64,000 bases of DNA from Desulfosporosinus sp. HMP52 (GTDB taxonomy: Bacteria; Bacillota; Desulfitobacteriia; Desulfitobacteriales; Desulfitobacteriaceae): contig NZ_JMGA01000018.1 of NCBI RefSeq assembly GCF_000765145.1, positions 124,001 to 188,000 on the forward strand, written 5' to 3'. Of the stretch, positions 20,144 to 28,603 are shown in pieces (within the stretch, counting starts at the first letter, position 1; each line of letters starts with the position of its first letter). The position numbers were made by a program, and so were the translations under genes. The notes below the pieces were generated by a model. It searched no databases. It saw only the letters and a list, made by a program, of their open reading frames with translations, and was not told the DNA's origin.

Positions 20144-20178
20144 ATCAATACGTAAAAATCACCACAAAAAGGTTTATT
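20144..20178 (+). promoter_or_regulatory. Shared upstream element, copy A
   Basis: ATCAATA, then CGTAAAAATCACCACA and AGGTTTATT. The same sequence, with a 2-base insertion and three substitutions, occurs at 22936-22972 upstream of the histidine kinase gene. A TATAAT at 20225-20230 lies 46 bases downstream, without a good -35 box, which fits an activator-dependent promoter. The rest of the 465-base gap (19948-20412) shows nothing else clear. Confidence 0.6.
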
Positions 20179-20412
20179 GCTATCATTTTTAACTGACAGC
20201 TTTAGAAGTTAATATGCGCTAGAATATAATAGAGCATTCAACTGAAGAACCAACTTCATAAGTGGGAGTGGTAAGATGGACTCTGTATGGTAATGATAGT
20301 CTCCAATAAGAGGATTATCACCGAATCCTTCGATGTTCAAGTTGAGCGACTTCAATGAGAGAAACACCTTTTCAATTGGTTAAAAAATCGTATATCTAGT
20401 TGGAGGCAACGT

Positions 20413-21267
20413 ATGAGAGAAAAAAAGCTTTACAACCTAACTAATGATGAGCTATTTGAAATTATTGGAGACATATCATCGTTATTTCACCGGGTGCTAT
20501 CAATAGAAAATACTATTATACTTACTGATACGGAGAAAATCCTAGGCTATTTTTTGGGCTCAGAGGTTGTCAATAAACAGCCTAATTTGATAGGGAAACC
20601 TATTCCCACAAGCGGAAATATACCAATTACTCTAAAGACGGGGGACATAAAAACAAGCATAATCCCAAAAGAACTCTATGGAGTTGCTTTTAAATCTACA
20701 ACTATCCCTATTCTAGATCGTGAGGATGATATCATTGGAACAATTAGTCTCGCTCTAAGCTTAAAAAGTCAAACTACTTTACAAAATACAATTGAAACGA
20801 TTTCATCTTCTGCTGAACAGCTTTCAGATACAACAGAGGAGCTGGCATCATCAGCCTCGTTCCTGTCCGATAATGTATCAGACGTATTGGATCAAACGTT
20901 AGATATACTAAAATTAATTGAAGAAGCCAATCAAATTCTAGATTTCGTTAATAGTGTTGCCAAAAATTCGAGACTCTTAGGGTTAAATGCAGCTATTCAG
21001 GCGGCAAGAGCGGGTGAATCAGGGAAAGGATTTGCTGTTGTAGCTGAAGAAATTCGCAAAATGGCTGAAAATAGTGCCAAATCAGTGGTTGAAACTAAGG
21101 CTCTCATCTCAACTATAAACACAAAAGTAAATTATCTTATGAAAAAGGTAGAAGCACTAAATGATGTTTCCCATACTCAGGCTGCAGCTACCCAAGAAAT
21201 AACGGCAACAATACAGAATTTTGCCGTTGACACTCAAACACTGAAAACTATATCTGAAGTTATTTGA
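20413..21267 (+). CDS. Soluble methyl-accepting chemotaxis-like sensory protein
   Basis: A 284-residue cytoplasmic receptor without transmembrane segments. Residues 1-120 form a small PAS/GAF-like sensor ([34 protein letters not shown]). Residues 130-280 form a helical signalling domain whose conserved tip is [20 protein letters not shown] followed by [18 protein letters not shown]. This tip is the CheA/CheW contact region of chemoreceptors. The helical arms are short, as in other soluble clostridial receptors. The ATG follows TTGGAGGC. It lies between the shared upstream element and a convergent terminator; no che genes are nearby, so it would have to dock to receptor arrays made elsewhere. 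Confidence 0.85.
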   Translation: MREKKLYNLTNDELFEIIGDISSLFHRVLSIENTIILTDTEKILGYFLGSEVVNKQPNLIGKPIPTSGNIPITLKTGDIKTSIIPKELYGVAFKSTTIPILDREDDIIGTISLALSLKSQTTLQNTIETISSSAEQLSDTTEELASSASFLSDNVSDVLDQTLDILKLIEEANQILDFVNSVAKNSRLLGLNAAIQAARAGESGKGFAVVAEEIRKMAENSAKSVVETKALISTINTKVNYLMKKVEALNDVSHTQAAATQEITATIQNFAVDTQTLKTISEVI

Positions 21268-21354
21268 TGAAGGGTAACTTTCACTAACTGCCGATGACTG
21301 TAAAAAAATAGATCGGGACACAGGAAATGCTATTTTATAGAGAATTTAAATATG

Positions 21355-21400
21355 AAAAAAGGAGCAGGCTGGAGGTGACGATTTCCAACCCGTTCCTTTT
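21355..21400. terminator. Bidirectional terminator between the chemoreceptor gene and apbE
   Basis: AAAAGGAGCAGGCTGGA and TCCAACCCGTTCCTTTT form a stem with few mismatches, flanked by A6 on the left and T4 on the right, so it can act on both converging transcripts. Confidence 0.7.
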
Positions 21401-21419
21401 GACTTGTGCGAGGGCTTGT

Positions 21420-22433
21420 CTATTTATTTAGCAAATCCTTTAACCCATCTGACATAAACTGTAATCCATCTGAATCAATGAGAAGGGCCTGAGTATTGGG
21501 TAAATCATTTATTAAGGTTAATCCTTCAGTTCCAAGAATTAGAAGCGTGGTGGATAACGCATCGGCCATCGTAGGACTATCAGTCAAAATAGTACAGCTG
21601 GCAAATCCATTGGTGGGACGACCTGTTCGAGGATTTAATACATGTCCGTATTTTTTACCCTCCTGAGTAAAATAACGTTCATAATTTCCGGATGTGTCGA
21701 CAACTTGATTGCTAGGTTCCAAATAGCCGATTATACAGTCGGGCTGTTGAGGATCCTTTATACCTACCCGCCAAGGAGTGCCGTCAGGTTTAGTGTTGAT
21801 GGTGCCAATGTTTCCGCCTGCTATGACCATAGCAGAAGAAATTCCAGCCTGGTTTAGACTATTAATCGCTTGCTCCACAGCGTATCCTTTGGCTATACCT
21901 CCCAGGTCAATGCTCATACCAGTTGTGGGCAAGAAGGCAGTCTTAAGGTCAGGATTTAAAATGACCTTTTTGTAGTCAACTAAAATTAAGACCTTGCGTA
22001 TTTCCTCAGAAGTGGGGAGGGTTTCTAGTGATTTAGCTTTTTGCCATAGCTGAACCAAAGGACCTATGGTAGGGTCGAAGATCCCTTTCGTTAGCTTTGC
22101 TGCTTCCAAAGAACGCTGAATAAGAAAGAATGTATCATCTGATAAGGGCACTGGTTTTTCGCCCGCAGCTTGATTCAGGGCGGTCAGCTCACTGTCCAGA
22201 GAATAGATATTACACGCCTGGTCTAAAGTAGTCATTTTCCCCATAGCTTTCAGCCCAGCCTCTTGTGCACCGGGTCCATGGGCTTCGATAAAAACTTCCG
22301 TATCAAAAAGAAATTGAGCCCCTCGGTATATGTCCTTTGATGGATTTGGGCTGCAGGCCACTAAGAAAAATGACAAGAGGATCAATAGGCAGGAACTTAG
22401 GATTAGCTTAGCCAGATTTCTATAAGCATTCAT
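21420..22433 (-). CDS. apbE: FAD:protein FMN transferase lipoprotein
   Basis: ApbE covalently attaches FMN from FAD to a Thr or Ser in FMN-binding domains of extracytoplasmic electron carriers. The 337-residue protein begins with a lipoprotein signal peptide (LLILLSFFLVACSPN, lipobox Cys about residue 27). Family blocks include FDTEVFIEAHGPGAQEA, the GGIAKGYAVEQAI flavin site, GHVLNPRTGRP and ADALSTTLLILG. Its start overlaps the stop of the NusG-II gene by 1 base. A likely substrate in this window is the FMN-binding protein at 31791-33158, which carries an SGAT site. LspA at 6196 would process its signal. Confidence 0.94.
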   Translation of the reverse strand: MNAYRNLAKLILSSCLLILLSFFLVACSPNPSKDIYRGAQFLFDTEVFIEAHGPGAQEAGLKAMGKMTTLDQACNIYSLDSELTALNQAAGEKPVPLSDDTFFLIQRSLEAAKLTKGIFDPTIGPLVQLWQKAKSLETLPTSEEIRKVLILVDYKKVILNPDLKTAFLPTTGMSIDLGGIAKGYAVEQAINSLNQAGISSAMVIAGGNIGTINTKPDGTPWRVGIKDPQQPDCIIGYLEPSNQVVDTSGNYERYFTQEGKKYGHVLNPRTGRPTNGFASCTILTDSPTMADALSTTLLILGTEGLTLINDLPNTQALLIDSDGLQFMSDGLKDLLNK

Positions 22434-22825
22434 TATAGAACACGAATGACCAGTTTGTTAGGTAAGCAGGTTATGGATTCGCCTGATTTGGTGATAGCCC
22501 CCATCATGGAACATATCTTTTTCTCGCAGACCTTATTGTCCTGGTGGACAAAAATTCGGTTTCCCTCTAAACTTACATGGGCTGTTCCATTTTGAACTGG
22601 AATAAATAAATCTTTTTTGAGATCTGCTGCAAAAGTCCCTGCTTGAACCAGTTTACCGTCAACAGTGATTTGCCATTGGGGATTGGTTTTAGTTTGAAGG
22701 GAATTGGCAAAGGTAACTTTTTGCCCAAGCAGAAGAGCGCTTGCTGTTAGAGCACTTGCGGAAAAACCTCCTAAAAGGAACTTGCGTCGATCTATTTTTT
22801 GGTTATAAAGTTTTTCATTCATCAT
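22433..22825 (-). CDS. NusG domain II-containing protein with Tat-like signal
   Basis: A 130-residue protein whose N-terminus carries DRRKFLLGG followed by a hydrophobic Ala/Leu stretch, a plausible twin-arginine signal. The mature part is a single NusG-II-type beta domain (WQITVDGKLVQAG near residue 49 to the C-terminus) with the block VCEKKICSMMGAITKSGESI, whose two cysteines could bind a metal or pair. Such proteins often occur next to apbE and FMN-binding or Rnf-type genes; their role is not established. It is the first gene of a two-gene minus-strand unit with apbE, divergent from the histidine kinase gene. Confidence 0.82.
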   Translation of the reverse strand: MMNEKLYNQKIDRRKFLLGGFSASALTASALLLGQKVTFANSLQTKTNPQWQITVDGKLVQAGTFAADLKKDLFIPVQNGTAHVSLEGNRIFVHQDNKVCEKKICSMMGAITKSGESITCLPNKLVIRVL

Positions 22826-22935
22826 GGTCTCACATCCAGTCTATATCATTATAATTTTTTGAGGATAAAAGGAAACTACTTCTGTCTGCATTATAGCACT
22901 CTGGTTTTACTTGTTGTATCGAGGGATAACGGTAC

Positions 22936-22972
22936 ATCAATATCCGTAAAAACCACCACAGATAGGTTTATT
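22936..22972 (+). promoter_or_regulatory. Shared upstream element, copy B
   Basis: ATCAATATCCGTAAAAACC then ACCACAGATAGGTTTATT. It matches copy A (20144-20178) at almost every position. TACAAT at 23014-23019 lies 41 bases downstream, again without a clear -35 box. It stands in the divergent gap between the NusG-II/apbE unit and the histidine kinase gene, in the same orientation relative to the plus-strand gene as copy A. Confidence 0.6.
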
Positions 22973-23099
22973 CATTACAATTATTGCGGACAGTATTTGT
23001 AGCGAATATACGGTACAATGTTATAAGAACTTCTCTTAAGTATCCTGTATGTATCATGTCACAGGGCGATTTGATGAATCTCATGAGGTGTTAGAATTG

Positions 23100-24236
23100 A
23101 TGGCGAATCAATTATTATTACAACTATTAATAAAGATTACTGATGCAGTTGAAAAGAGGACATCTGAAGAAATTCCAGAGAAGGTATTTGAGTATTTCTC
23201 AAGTACATTGGGCGCAGATGCTTGTGCACTCTATCTCCGGAAGCTTGAACATATCGTATTAGTCGGACAAATGAATGCAGATGCAGATTTCACCTTTGCT
23301 GATGTTTGGGGGGGAGAGGTCCTTCCTTCTAAGTTGGTTGGTTATGAGGATCAAGAGTCAATTAATCAAATTTTTCCGGAAGCGCTCTGGCAGAGTTGCT
23401 TTTTACTGCCCATCAGAGTTGGAGATAAGGTCGTCGGGGTTTTGGTGGCAGGATGGCAACAGTTTGTCCCGTTAGATAGTTGGATTGAAAAGAATCTGGG
23501 CATATTGCAGTGCATTGGCCAATTGTTGGGAAATAGTATGTATGCGGAGACGGAAATACAGCGTCTGAGATTGAGGGAGGACACTCTGGAACGGATTTGC
23601 AAACAGGCAATTGATGAACTGGAAAATAATAAGAAACAGCTGTCCCGGGAATTGCATGACGAGGTGGGACAAGCTATGACTTCGATTTTGCTTCAACTAA
23701 AGCTATTACAGCAGGAACAGGACCTTGAGCTGATTCATGATCGATTGGGTGGGCTTCGCTATATCACTCAACAAACCATCGAGGATGTGCGGCGGATATC
23801 CATGAATCTGCGCCCGGCTGTATTAGAGAATTTAGGATTGGTACCAGCGTTAGATTGGTATATTGAAGACTATCGTCGCTATTCTGGAATTACAACGGAT
23901 TTTTCCAGTCCCCGAATCAAAGAAAGGCTCCCGGGTGAAATAGAAATCATAATCTATCGGGCGGTCCAAGAAAGCCTAACCAATGTGGCTCGTCATGCCA
24001 AGGCAAGTCATGTTTTTGTCACGCTGAATTATAACGAAGGTTGTCTGGAACTGCAGGTTGCTGATAATGGCAAAGGAATGAATCTACGAGATGTAAATAG
24101 CGGACTAGGCTTGCTAGGTATGGAGGAACGTGTAAAGCTTGCTAGAGGAGAGTTCACAATAAAAAGCAAGCCGGAGCAAGGAACTAAGATCTTGATTACA
24201 CTACCTTTGACTAAGGAGAGTAGAAATGATGGATAA
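23100..24236 (+). CDS. GAF-domain sensor histidine kinase, NarX/NreB (HisKA_3) type
   Basis: A soluble kinase with an N-terminal GAF-like sensor domain (about residues 20-150, DACALYLRKLEHIVLVGQ) and a HisKA_3 dimerisation domain whose phosphorylated histidine is H186 in RELHDEVGQAMTSILLQL. The HATPase domain shows the N box (QESLTNVARHAKA), DNGKGMNLRD and GLGLLGMEERVKLARG. No transmembrane segment is present, so it senses a cytoplasmic signal. ATG 23100 follows GAGGTG by 9 bases and is preferred; the frame is open back to 23049. It overlaps the regulator gene by 11 bases. Location suggests control of the following molybdoenzyme operon. Confidence 0.9.
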   Translation: MANQLLLQLLIKITDAVEKRTSEEIPEKVFEYFSSTLGADACALYLRKLEHIVLVGQMNADADFTFADVWGGEVLPSKLVGYEDQESINQIFPEALWQSCFLLPIRVGDKVVGVLVAGWQQFVPLDSWIEKNLGILQCIGQLLGNSMYAETEIQRLRLREDTLERICKQAIDELENNKKQLSRELHDEVGQAMTSILLQLKLLQQEQDLELIHDRLGGLRYITQQTIEDVRRISMNLRPAVLENLGLVPALDWYIEDYRRYSGITTDFSSPRIKERLPGEIEIIIYRAVQESLTNVARHAKASHVFVTLNYNEGCLELQVADNGKGMNLRDVNSGLGLLGMEERVKLARGEFTIKSKPEQGTKILITLPLTKESRNDG

Positions 24237-24876
24237 AATTCGCGTTTTTCTGGCGGATGATCATACACTTCTGCGTAATGCTTTATGTATGCTGCTGCAG
24301 GGAGAAAGGGATATAGAAGTCGTCGGGGAAGCAGGCAATGGCGCAGGCGCTGTTCGAGGGGTTTTAGAGGAGAAGCCCGATGTAGTGCTAATGGATATTA
24401 CTTTGCCTGATTTCGACGGTGTAGAGGCTACCCATAAAATATTGGAAGTGCTGCCTGGAACTAAGGTTATCGCAGTTACCATGCACATGGAAGATGTATA
24501 TCTATTAAAGTTCCTGAATGCCGGCGGCATGGGGTATGTGCACAAATCGGCGGCAGATCGGGATTTGCTAAAGGCCATTCAAACTGTTATGAATGGAGAG
24601 GTTTTCTTAAGTTCCGTAGGTGTCCAGGTGATGGCACGCCAATATTGCAGTACAGAAAGTGTTTCGGAGATAAAGCCTGATATCTTGTCGGAAAGAGAGC
24701 GGCAGGTGCTTCAATTACTTGCTCGCGGCTTTACCTCCAAGGAAATTGGTGAAAAACTGTATTTATCTCCTCGTACTATAGAGACTTACCGGGAGCGAAT
24801 TACTGTCAAATTGAAATTGGAACATCGTTCTGATTTGGTGGATTATGCTATCCGTTATAAATTGCTGGGACAGTAG
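24226..24876 (+). CDS. NarL/LuxR-family response regulator
   Basis: Partner of the preceding kinase. The receiver domain (residues 5-120) has the acidic pair in FLADDHTLLRNA, phospho-acceptor D57 in VVLMDITLPDFDG, and the K in GYVHKSAADRDL. The C-terminal LuxR-type helix-turn-helix is LSERERQVLQLLARGFTSKE through YLSPRTIETYRERI. The 216 residues are normal. The start overlaps the kinase gene. The gene is followed by a short hairpin with T7 near 24890-24908, then by the molybdoenzyme operon. Its binding site is unknown; the shared elements at 20144 and 22936 are candidates. Confidence 0.93.
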   Translation: MMDKIRVFLADDHTLLRNALCMLLQGERDIEVVGEAGNGAGAVRGVLEEKPDVVLMDITLPDFDGVEATHKILEVLPGTKVIAVTMHMEDVYLLKFLNAGGMGYVHKSAADRDLLKAIQTVMNGEVFLSSVGVQVMARQYCSTESVSEIKPDILSERERQVLQLLARGFTSKEIGEKLYLSPRTIETYRERITVKLKLEHRSDLVDYAIRYKLLGQ

Positions 24877-25015
24877 TGCTTTTTACTGACACTGCTGTCG
24901 TTTTTTTAGCGGGTTATTCTCAACGTAATCTAGGCTTATTCCCGACAGATTAAAGGGGATGCCTCATATAGAATAAAATTAAGTTGTGCGTTTAAGCGCA
25001 AAGGAGCTGTTTTGG

Positions 25016-27955
25016 TTGGACAATTTAAGTGGTATTAGTAAGGCTGAGGTAGAGTTTTTAACGGTTGTAGTTGCAATTCCCCATCTCTGGCTACGGCAGG
25101 TGGTAGCAAGAATTTTTGCTTCTGCTAAGGTGGATTGTGTCTGTGTAGATAGTATCGCGGAATTATATCAGATCATCGATAGAAAAAAGGCTAGGCTGGC
25201 TATCGTTGATGTTTTTTCGTACTCACAATACTATCGGGACATTTTTGCGCGGATTAAGGAAAAGAACTCAGGACTGTCCATCGTAGCCCTGGTGTCCACC
25301 AGCAACACCGGTTATCAGTACGAGTTAACTACCGCAGGAGCCAGTGCTGTCGTGGTCAAGGAAAACGCAGATGAACAATTGTTTCCTGCTCTGGTTCAGG
25401 TATTGCGGGACAGAAAACTCAATGAGGCCGTCGCTCGCTTAATGGAGAACCAAAAACAGTTTATGGCTCTAATGAAAGTGAGGGAAAATGGAATGGAAAA
25501 GGAAGAGCAGAACGTTGCACTTAATTCTAAGTTGTCCCGCCGTACCTTTCTAAAGGCGTCGGCAGCCACTGCTGTAGCCACAGGTGCAGTAGCGGCAAAT
25601 CCTTGGGGTTCTGGGATGAAAGCATTAGCGACAGGAGAAGAAAGTACTGCGGCCTCAAGTGAAGAGACGTTGGTGATTTCGCCATGTCGTTCTAACTGTT
25701 TCCAAAGTTGTCTTTTAAACGCCCATGTCCGAGATGGTAAATTAACCAAAACAACCCCTGCACCTTACCCAGATAGCATCTATACCGGGAGCTGCTTGAA
25801 GGGCTTATCTCATGTGCAAAGGACCTATAGTCCTACTCGAATCAAGTACCCTATGCGTCGAGTCGGTGAACGGGGTGAAGATAAATGGGAAAGAATTTCT
25901 TGGGATGAAGCTATTAGTGAAATCGCTGAAAAGTTTATGGCTGTCCAAGCAAAATATGGTCCCAAAGCCCTGGCCTTTGATGTGGGATCCGGAAATTATG
26001 GTGTTGTCCATGGGTGCCTGGGTATCTTTAACAGGCTAACTAATTCTATCGGCTGTACCAAATTAAATGTATGTTATGACCAAGCAACAGGGTATGGTGC
26101 TGACCGTGTTATAGGCGGTAGTGTTTGGCTATGGGGTAATGAACCGCGCACCATGATGGATTCAAAAACAATTATTGTTTGGGGGTCTAATCCGGTATAC
26201 TCTCAGCCACAAAATTGGCGCATTCTGAAAGAAGCTCAGAAGAATGGTGCGAAAATTATTACCATTGATCCAATCTACTCAGCCACTGCCAATAAATCCG
26301 ATGAATACATTCCCATCGTTCCGGGTTCGGATTTAATGTTGGTACTTGCTATGCTAAATCATATTATTGATAAAAATTTGATCAATATCCCGTTTATGAA
26401 AAAGAGAAGTACAGCGCCTTTCCTTGTTCGTAAAGATAATGGAAAAATATTGCGCAAGAGTGATTTTGTTGCCAATCTTCCCCCTGCTGAAGATGATTAT
26501 TATGTATGGGATAGTGTTGCCAATGCCGCTGCCTTGTTAAAAGAAGGTCCCCAAGATGTAGCCATTGAGGGCGCATACACGATTCAAGGGGTAGAGGTGG
26601 AGACCACTTTTAGCCTGCTTAAGAAACAAGTACAGGAATACACCGTTGAGAAAGCCAGTAAATACACTAAGATTCCTGTAGAGAAAATTGAGAAATTAGT
26701 ACAAGCTTATGTTTCCGGACCGACCCAGATTTATACAAATTATGGAATTGATCACTATCAAAACGGTCATTTATGGTCATTTGCTGCCTTCATGATGGCT
26801 TCTGTCACAGGGAATATTGGGGTAAAGGGTGCAGGTTTCACGGGATTATTTGTTCAAAGTACCCCCCTTAATTACATTGGTATGTATGTTACTAACGGCA
26901 AAATGGCTAGTTCAACACTTCCCCACACTGAGTTTTATAAAGCAGTAAGAGATCAAGCACTGGAAGGAAAACCCTATCCTATCAAAGCTATGTACACTAC
27001 TTCTTCTAATTCGATGAGCAATTTCGCCCAACAGAAAACTTGGCTTACAGATGTTTTGCCGAACCTTGAGTTTACAGTTGTCGTGGATACTGAGCTTACG
27101 GATACAGCTCGCTATGCAGATATCGTATTACCTGCTTCCTTCTGGTTTGAAGTCAATGACCTGCGTGTGAACTATAACAACCCCTACGTAACTATGCAGG
27201 AAAAAGCCATTGAGCCCTTGTATGAAAGCAAGCCGGATGCCGATATTATCGCCATGATTGGTCGGAAAATGGGTTTGGAGAAATTTTTCCCCGAAAACAT
27301 GGACGATACAGCGTGGATTAAAGTTCTATTAAATTCTGACGCCTTACGCAAAATGAATATTACTTACGAGAGACTTAAAAAAGAAAAAGCAATTCGAGCA
27401 ACAGGAAGTGCCGAAAAACCATTTATCCGCGGCGAAGAGTTTTTTAATACGCCCAGCGGCAGAGCGCAGCTCTATTGTGAAAATCCCTTGCCTCGTGTTA
27501 ACTATGGACAGAATTTAAAGGGTATTACGGAAAAGGAACGACTACCGTACTTTAAAGCACCTGGTGAAGCATGGAGCGAAAATCCACTGTTTGCCAAATA
27601 TCCGCTGGTATTTATTCAGGAACACGCCAGGTTCCGCACCCATACTCAGTGGTACAATGTGCCTATGTTAAGAGAAATCGACCCTGAGCCTCTAGCCAAA
27701 ATCAGCCGTGTAGATGCTGAAGCCCGGGGGATTAAGACCGGAGATATCGTAGAAGTATTTAATGATCGTGGCAAGGCGGTACTAAAAGCTGAAGTTAATG
27801 ATGCCATTTGTGCAGGTGTTCTCAGTATTCCAAAAGGCTGGCAGCGAGAACAATTCATCGAAGGTTGTTTCCAAGAGTTAACTAACGCTGCTTCAGATCC
27901 CATGGCTGTCAATTTCGCATTCTTTGATTGTTTAGTGGACGTTAAAAAAAGATAA
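25016..27955 (+). CDS. Molybdopterin oxidoreductase catalytic subunit with N-terminal pseudo-receiver domain
   Basis: Two parts share one frame. Residues 17-130 resemble a response-regulator receiver: D65 in ARLAIVDVF, S94/T95 in LVSTS and K115 in VVVKENAD have receiver-like spacing, but the N-terminal acidic pair is replaced (VVVAIPHLW). Residues 172-200 are a Tat signal (KLSRRTFLKASA, R175-R176). The rest is a DMSO reductase-family enzyme, first with a 4Fe-4S site C224-x3-C228-x3-C232-x27-C260, then molybdopterin domains (WERISWDEAI; TIIVWGSNP) and the C-terminal dinucleotide-binding domain (ARGIKTGDIVEVFND). Start TTG 25016 follows AAGGAG; GTG 24986 is possible. A ribosome site and ATG at 25493 would give a normal exported enzyme. 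Substrate unknown (DMSO, S- or N-oxide, polysulfide, or another acceptor). Confidence 0.9.
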   Translation: MDNLSGISKAEVEFLTVVVAIPHLWLRQVVARIFASAKVDCVCVDSIAELYQIIDRKKARLAIVDVFSYSQYYRDIFARIKEKNSGLSIVALVSTSNTGYQYELTTAGASAVVVKENADEQLFPALVQVLRDRKLNEAVARLMENQKQFMALMKVRENGMEKEEQNVALNSKLSRRTFLKASAATAVATGAVAANPWGSGMKALATGEESTAASSEETLVISPCRSNCFQSCLLNAHVRDGKLTKTTPAPYPDSIYTGSCLKGLSHVQRTYSPTRIKYPMRRVGERGEDKWERISWDEAISEIAEKFMAVQAKYGPKALAFDVGSGNYGVVHGCLGIFNRLTNSIGCTKLNVCYDQATGYGADRVIGGSVWLWGNEPRTMMDSKTIIVWGSNPVYSQPQNWRILKEAQKNGAKIITIDPIYSATANKSDEYIPIVPGSDLMLVLAMLNHIIDKNLINIPFMKKRSTAPFLVRKDNGKILRKSDFVANLPPAEDDYYVWDSVANAAALLKEGPQDVAIEGAYTIQGVEVETTFSLLKKQVQEYTVEKASKYTKIPVEKIEKLVQAYVSGPTQIYTNYGIDHYQNGHLWSFAAFMMASVTGNIGVKGAGFTGLFVQSTPLNYIGMYVTNGKMASSTLPHTEFYKAVRDQALEGKPYPIKAMYTTSSNSMSNFAQQKTWLTDVLPNLEFTVVVDTELTDTARYADIVLPASFWFEVNDLRVNYNNPYVTMQEKAIEPLYESKPDADIIAMIGRKMGLEKFFPENMDDTAWIKVLLNSDALRKMNITYERLKKEKAIRATGSAEKPFIRGEEFFNTPSGRAQLYCENPLPRVNYGQNLKGITEKERLPYFKAPGEAWSENPLFAKYPLVFIQEHARFRTHTQWYNVPMLREIDPEPLAKISRVDAEARGIKTGDIVEVFNDRGKAVLKAEVNDAICAGVLSIPKGWQREQFIEGCFQELTNAASDPMAVNFAFFDCLVDVKKR
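25478..25495 (+). promoter_or_regulatory. Candidate internal ribosome site and start within the molybdoenzyme gene
   Basis: GTGAGGGA (25478-25485) precedes an in-frame ATG at 25493 by about 8 bases. Translation from here gives a 15-residue polar n-region, then the twin arginines as residues 16-17, exactly the layout of a usual Tat signal peptide. The full-length frame would bury this signal behind some 170 residues. Confidence 0.5.
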
Positions 27956-27970
27956 GGAGGTATTGAAATC

Positions 27971-28591
27971 ATGCGTTATGCAATGGCGATAGATCTAGAC
28001 CGTTGTACAGGTTGCCATGCCTGCTCGGTAGCTTGCAAAGTCGAAAACAACCTGCCGGACGGTATTTTTTGGAACCGAATTCTAACCGCTGGTGGTAAAA
28101 GTATGGATACACCATCAGGAACATTTCCTAATTTGAGTATGCAGTTCTTGCCCGTAAATTGTCAGCATTGCGAGAATCCTGCCTGTGTGAAGGCTTGCCC
28201 CGTAAAGGCAACCTATAAGCGAGAAGAAGATGGTATTGTGATACAGGACTATGATAAATGCATTGGCTGCCGTTATTGTATGGTGGCTTGTCCATACGCT
28301 AGTGTTCGTCAGTTTAACTGGAAAAAACCTGAACATGCCATAGATGTAGCTATGGGCGACGCTGCAATCACACCTCATCAGTATAATACAGTAGAAAAAT
28401 GCACGTTTTGTACCCATCGATTGGCACAAGGCTTGAAACCAGCCTGTATTGATACCTGTCCGAATCGGGCCCGAATTTTTGGGGACATCGATGACCCGAA
28501 CAGTGAAGTAAGCCGAGCTATCCAAGGACGCAGTTATTTCCATTTACTCGAAGAAAAAGGCACTAAGCCCTCTATCTTCTACTTAACGTAA
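27971..28591 (+). CDS. Four-cluster ferredoxin subunit (DmsB/NrfC type)
   Basis: Electron-transfer subunit that wires the molybdoenzyme to its membrane anchor. Four cysteine groups for [4Fe-4S] clusters are visible: CTGCHACSVAC, CQHCENPACVKAC, CIGCRYCMVAC and CTFCTHRLAQGLKPACIDTC. The 206 residues are normal for DmsB-type subunits. It has no signal peptide, so it would be carried across the membrane with the Tat-targeted subunit. The ATG follows AAGGAGGT; it lies 15 bases after the catalytic subunit gene. Confidence 0.95.
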   Translation: MRYAMAIDLDRCTGCHACSVACKVENNLPDGIFWNRILTAGGKSMDTPSGTFPNLSMQFLPVNCQHCENPACVKACPVKATYKREEDGIVIQDYDKCIGCRYCMVACPYASVRQFNWKKPEHAIDVAMGDAAITPHQYNTVEKCTFCTHRLAQGLKPACIDTCPNRARIFGDIDDPNSEVSRAIQGRSYFHLLEEKGTKPSIFYLT

Positions 28592-28603
28592 AGGGGTGGG
28601 AAC

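Noticed and set aside
23049-23099. ATG at 23049 as start of the histidine kinase
   Set aside because: No ribosome site upstream, while ATG 23100 has GAGGTG at good spacing.
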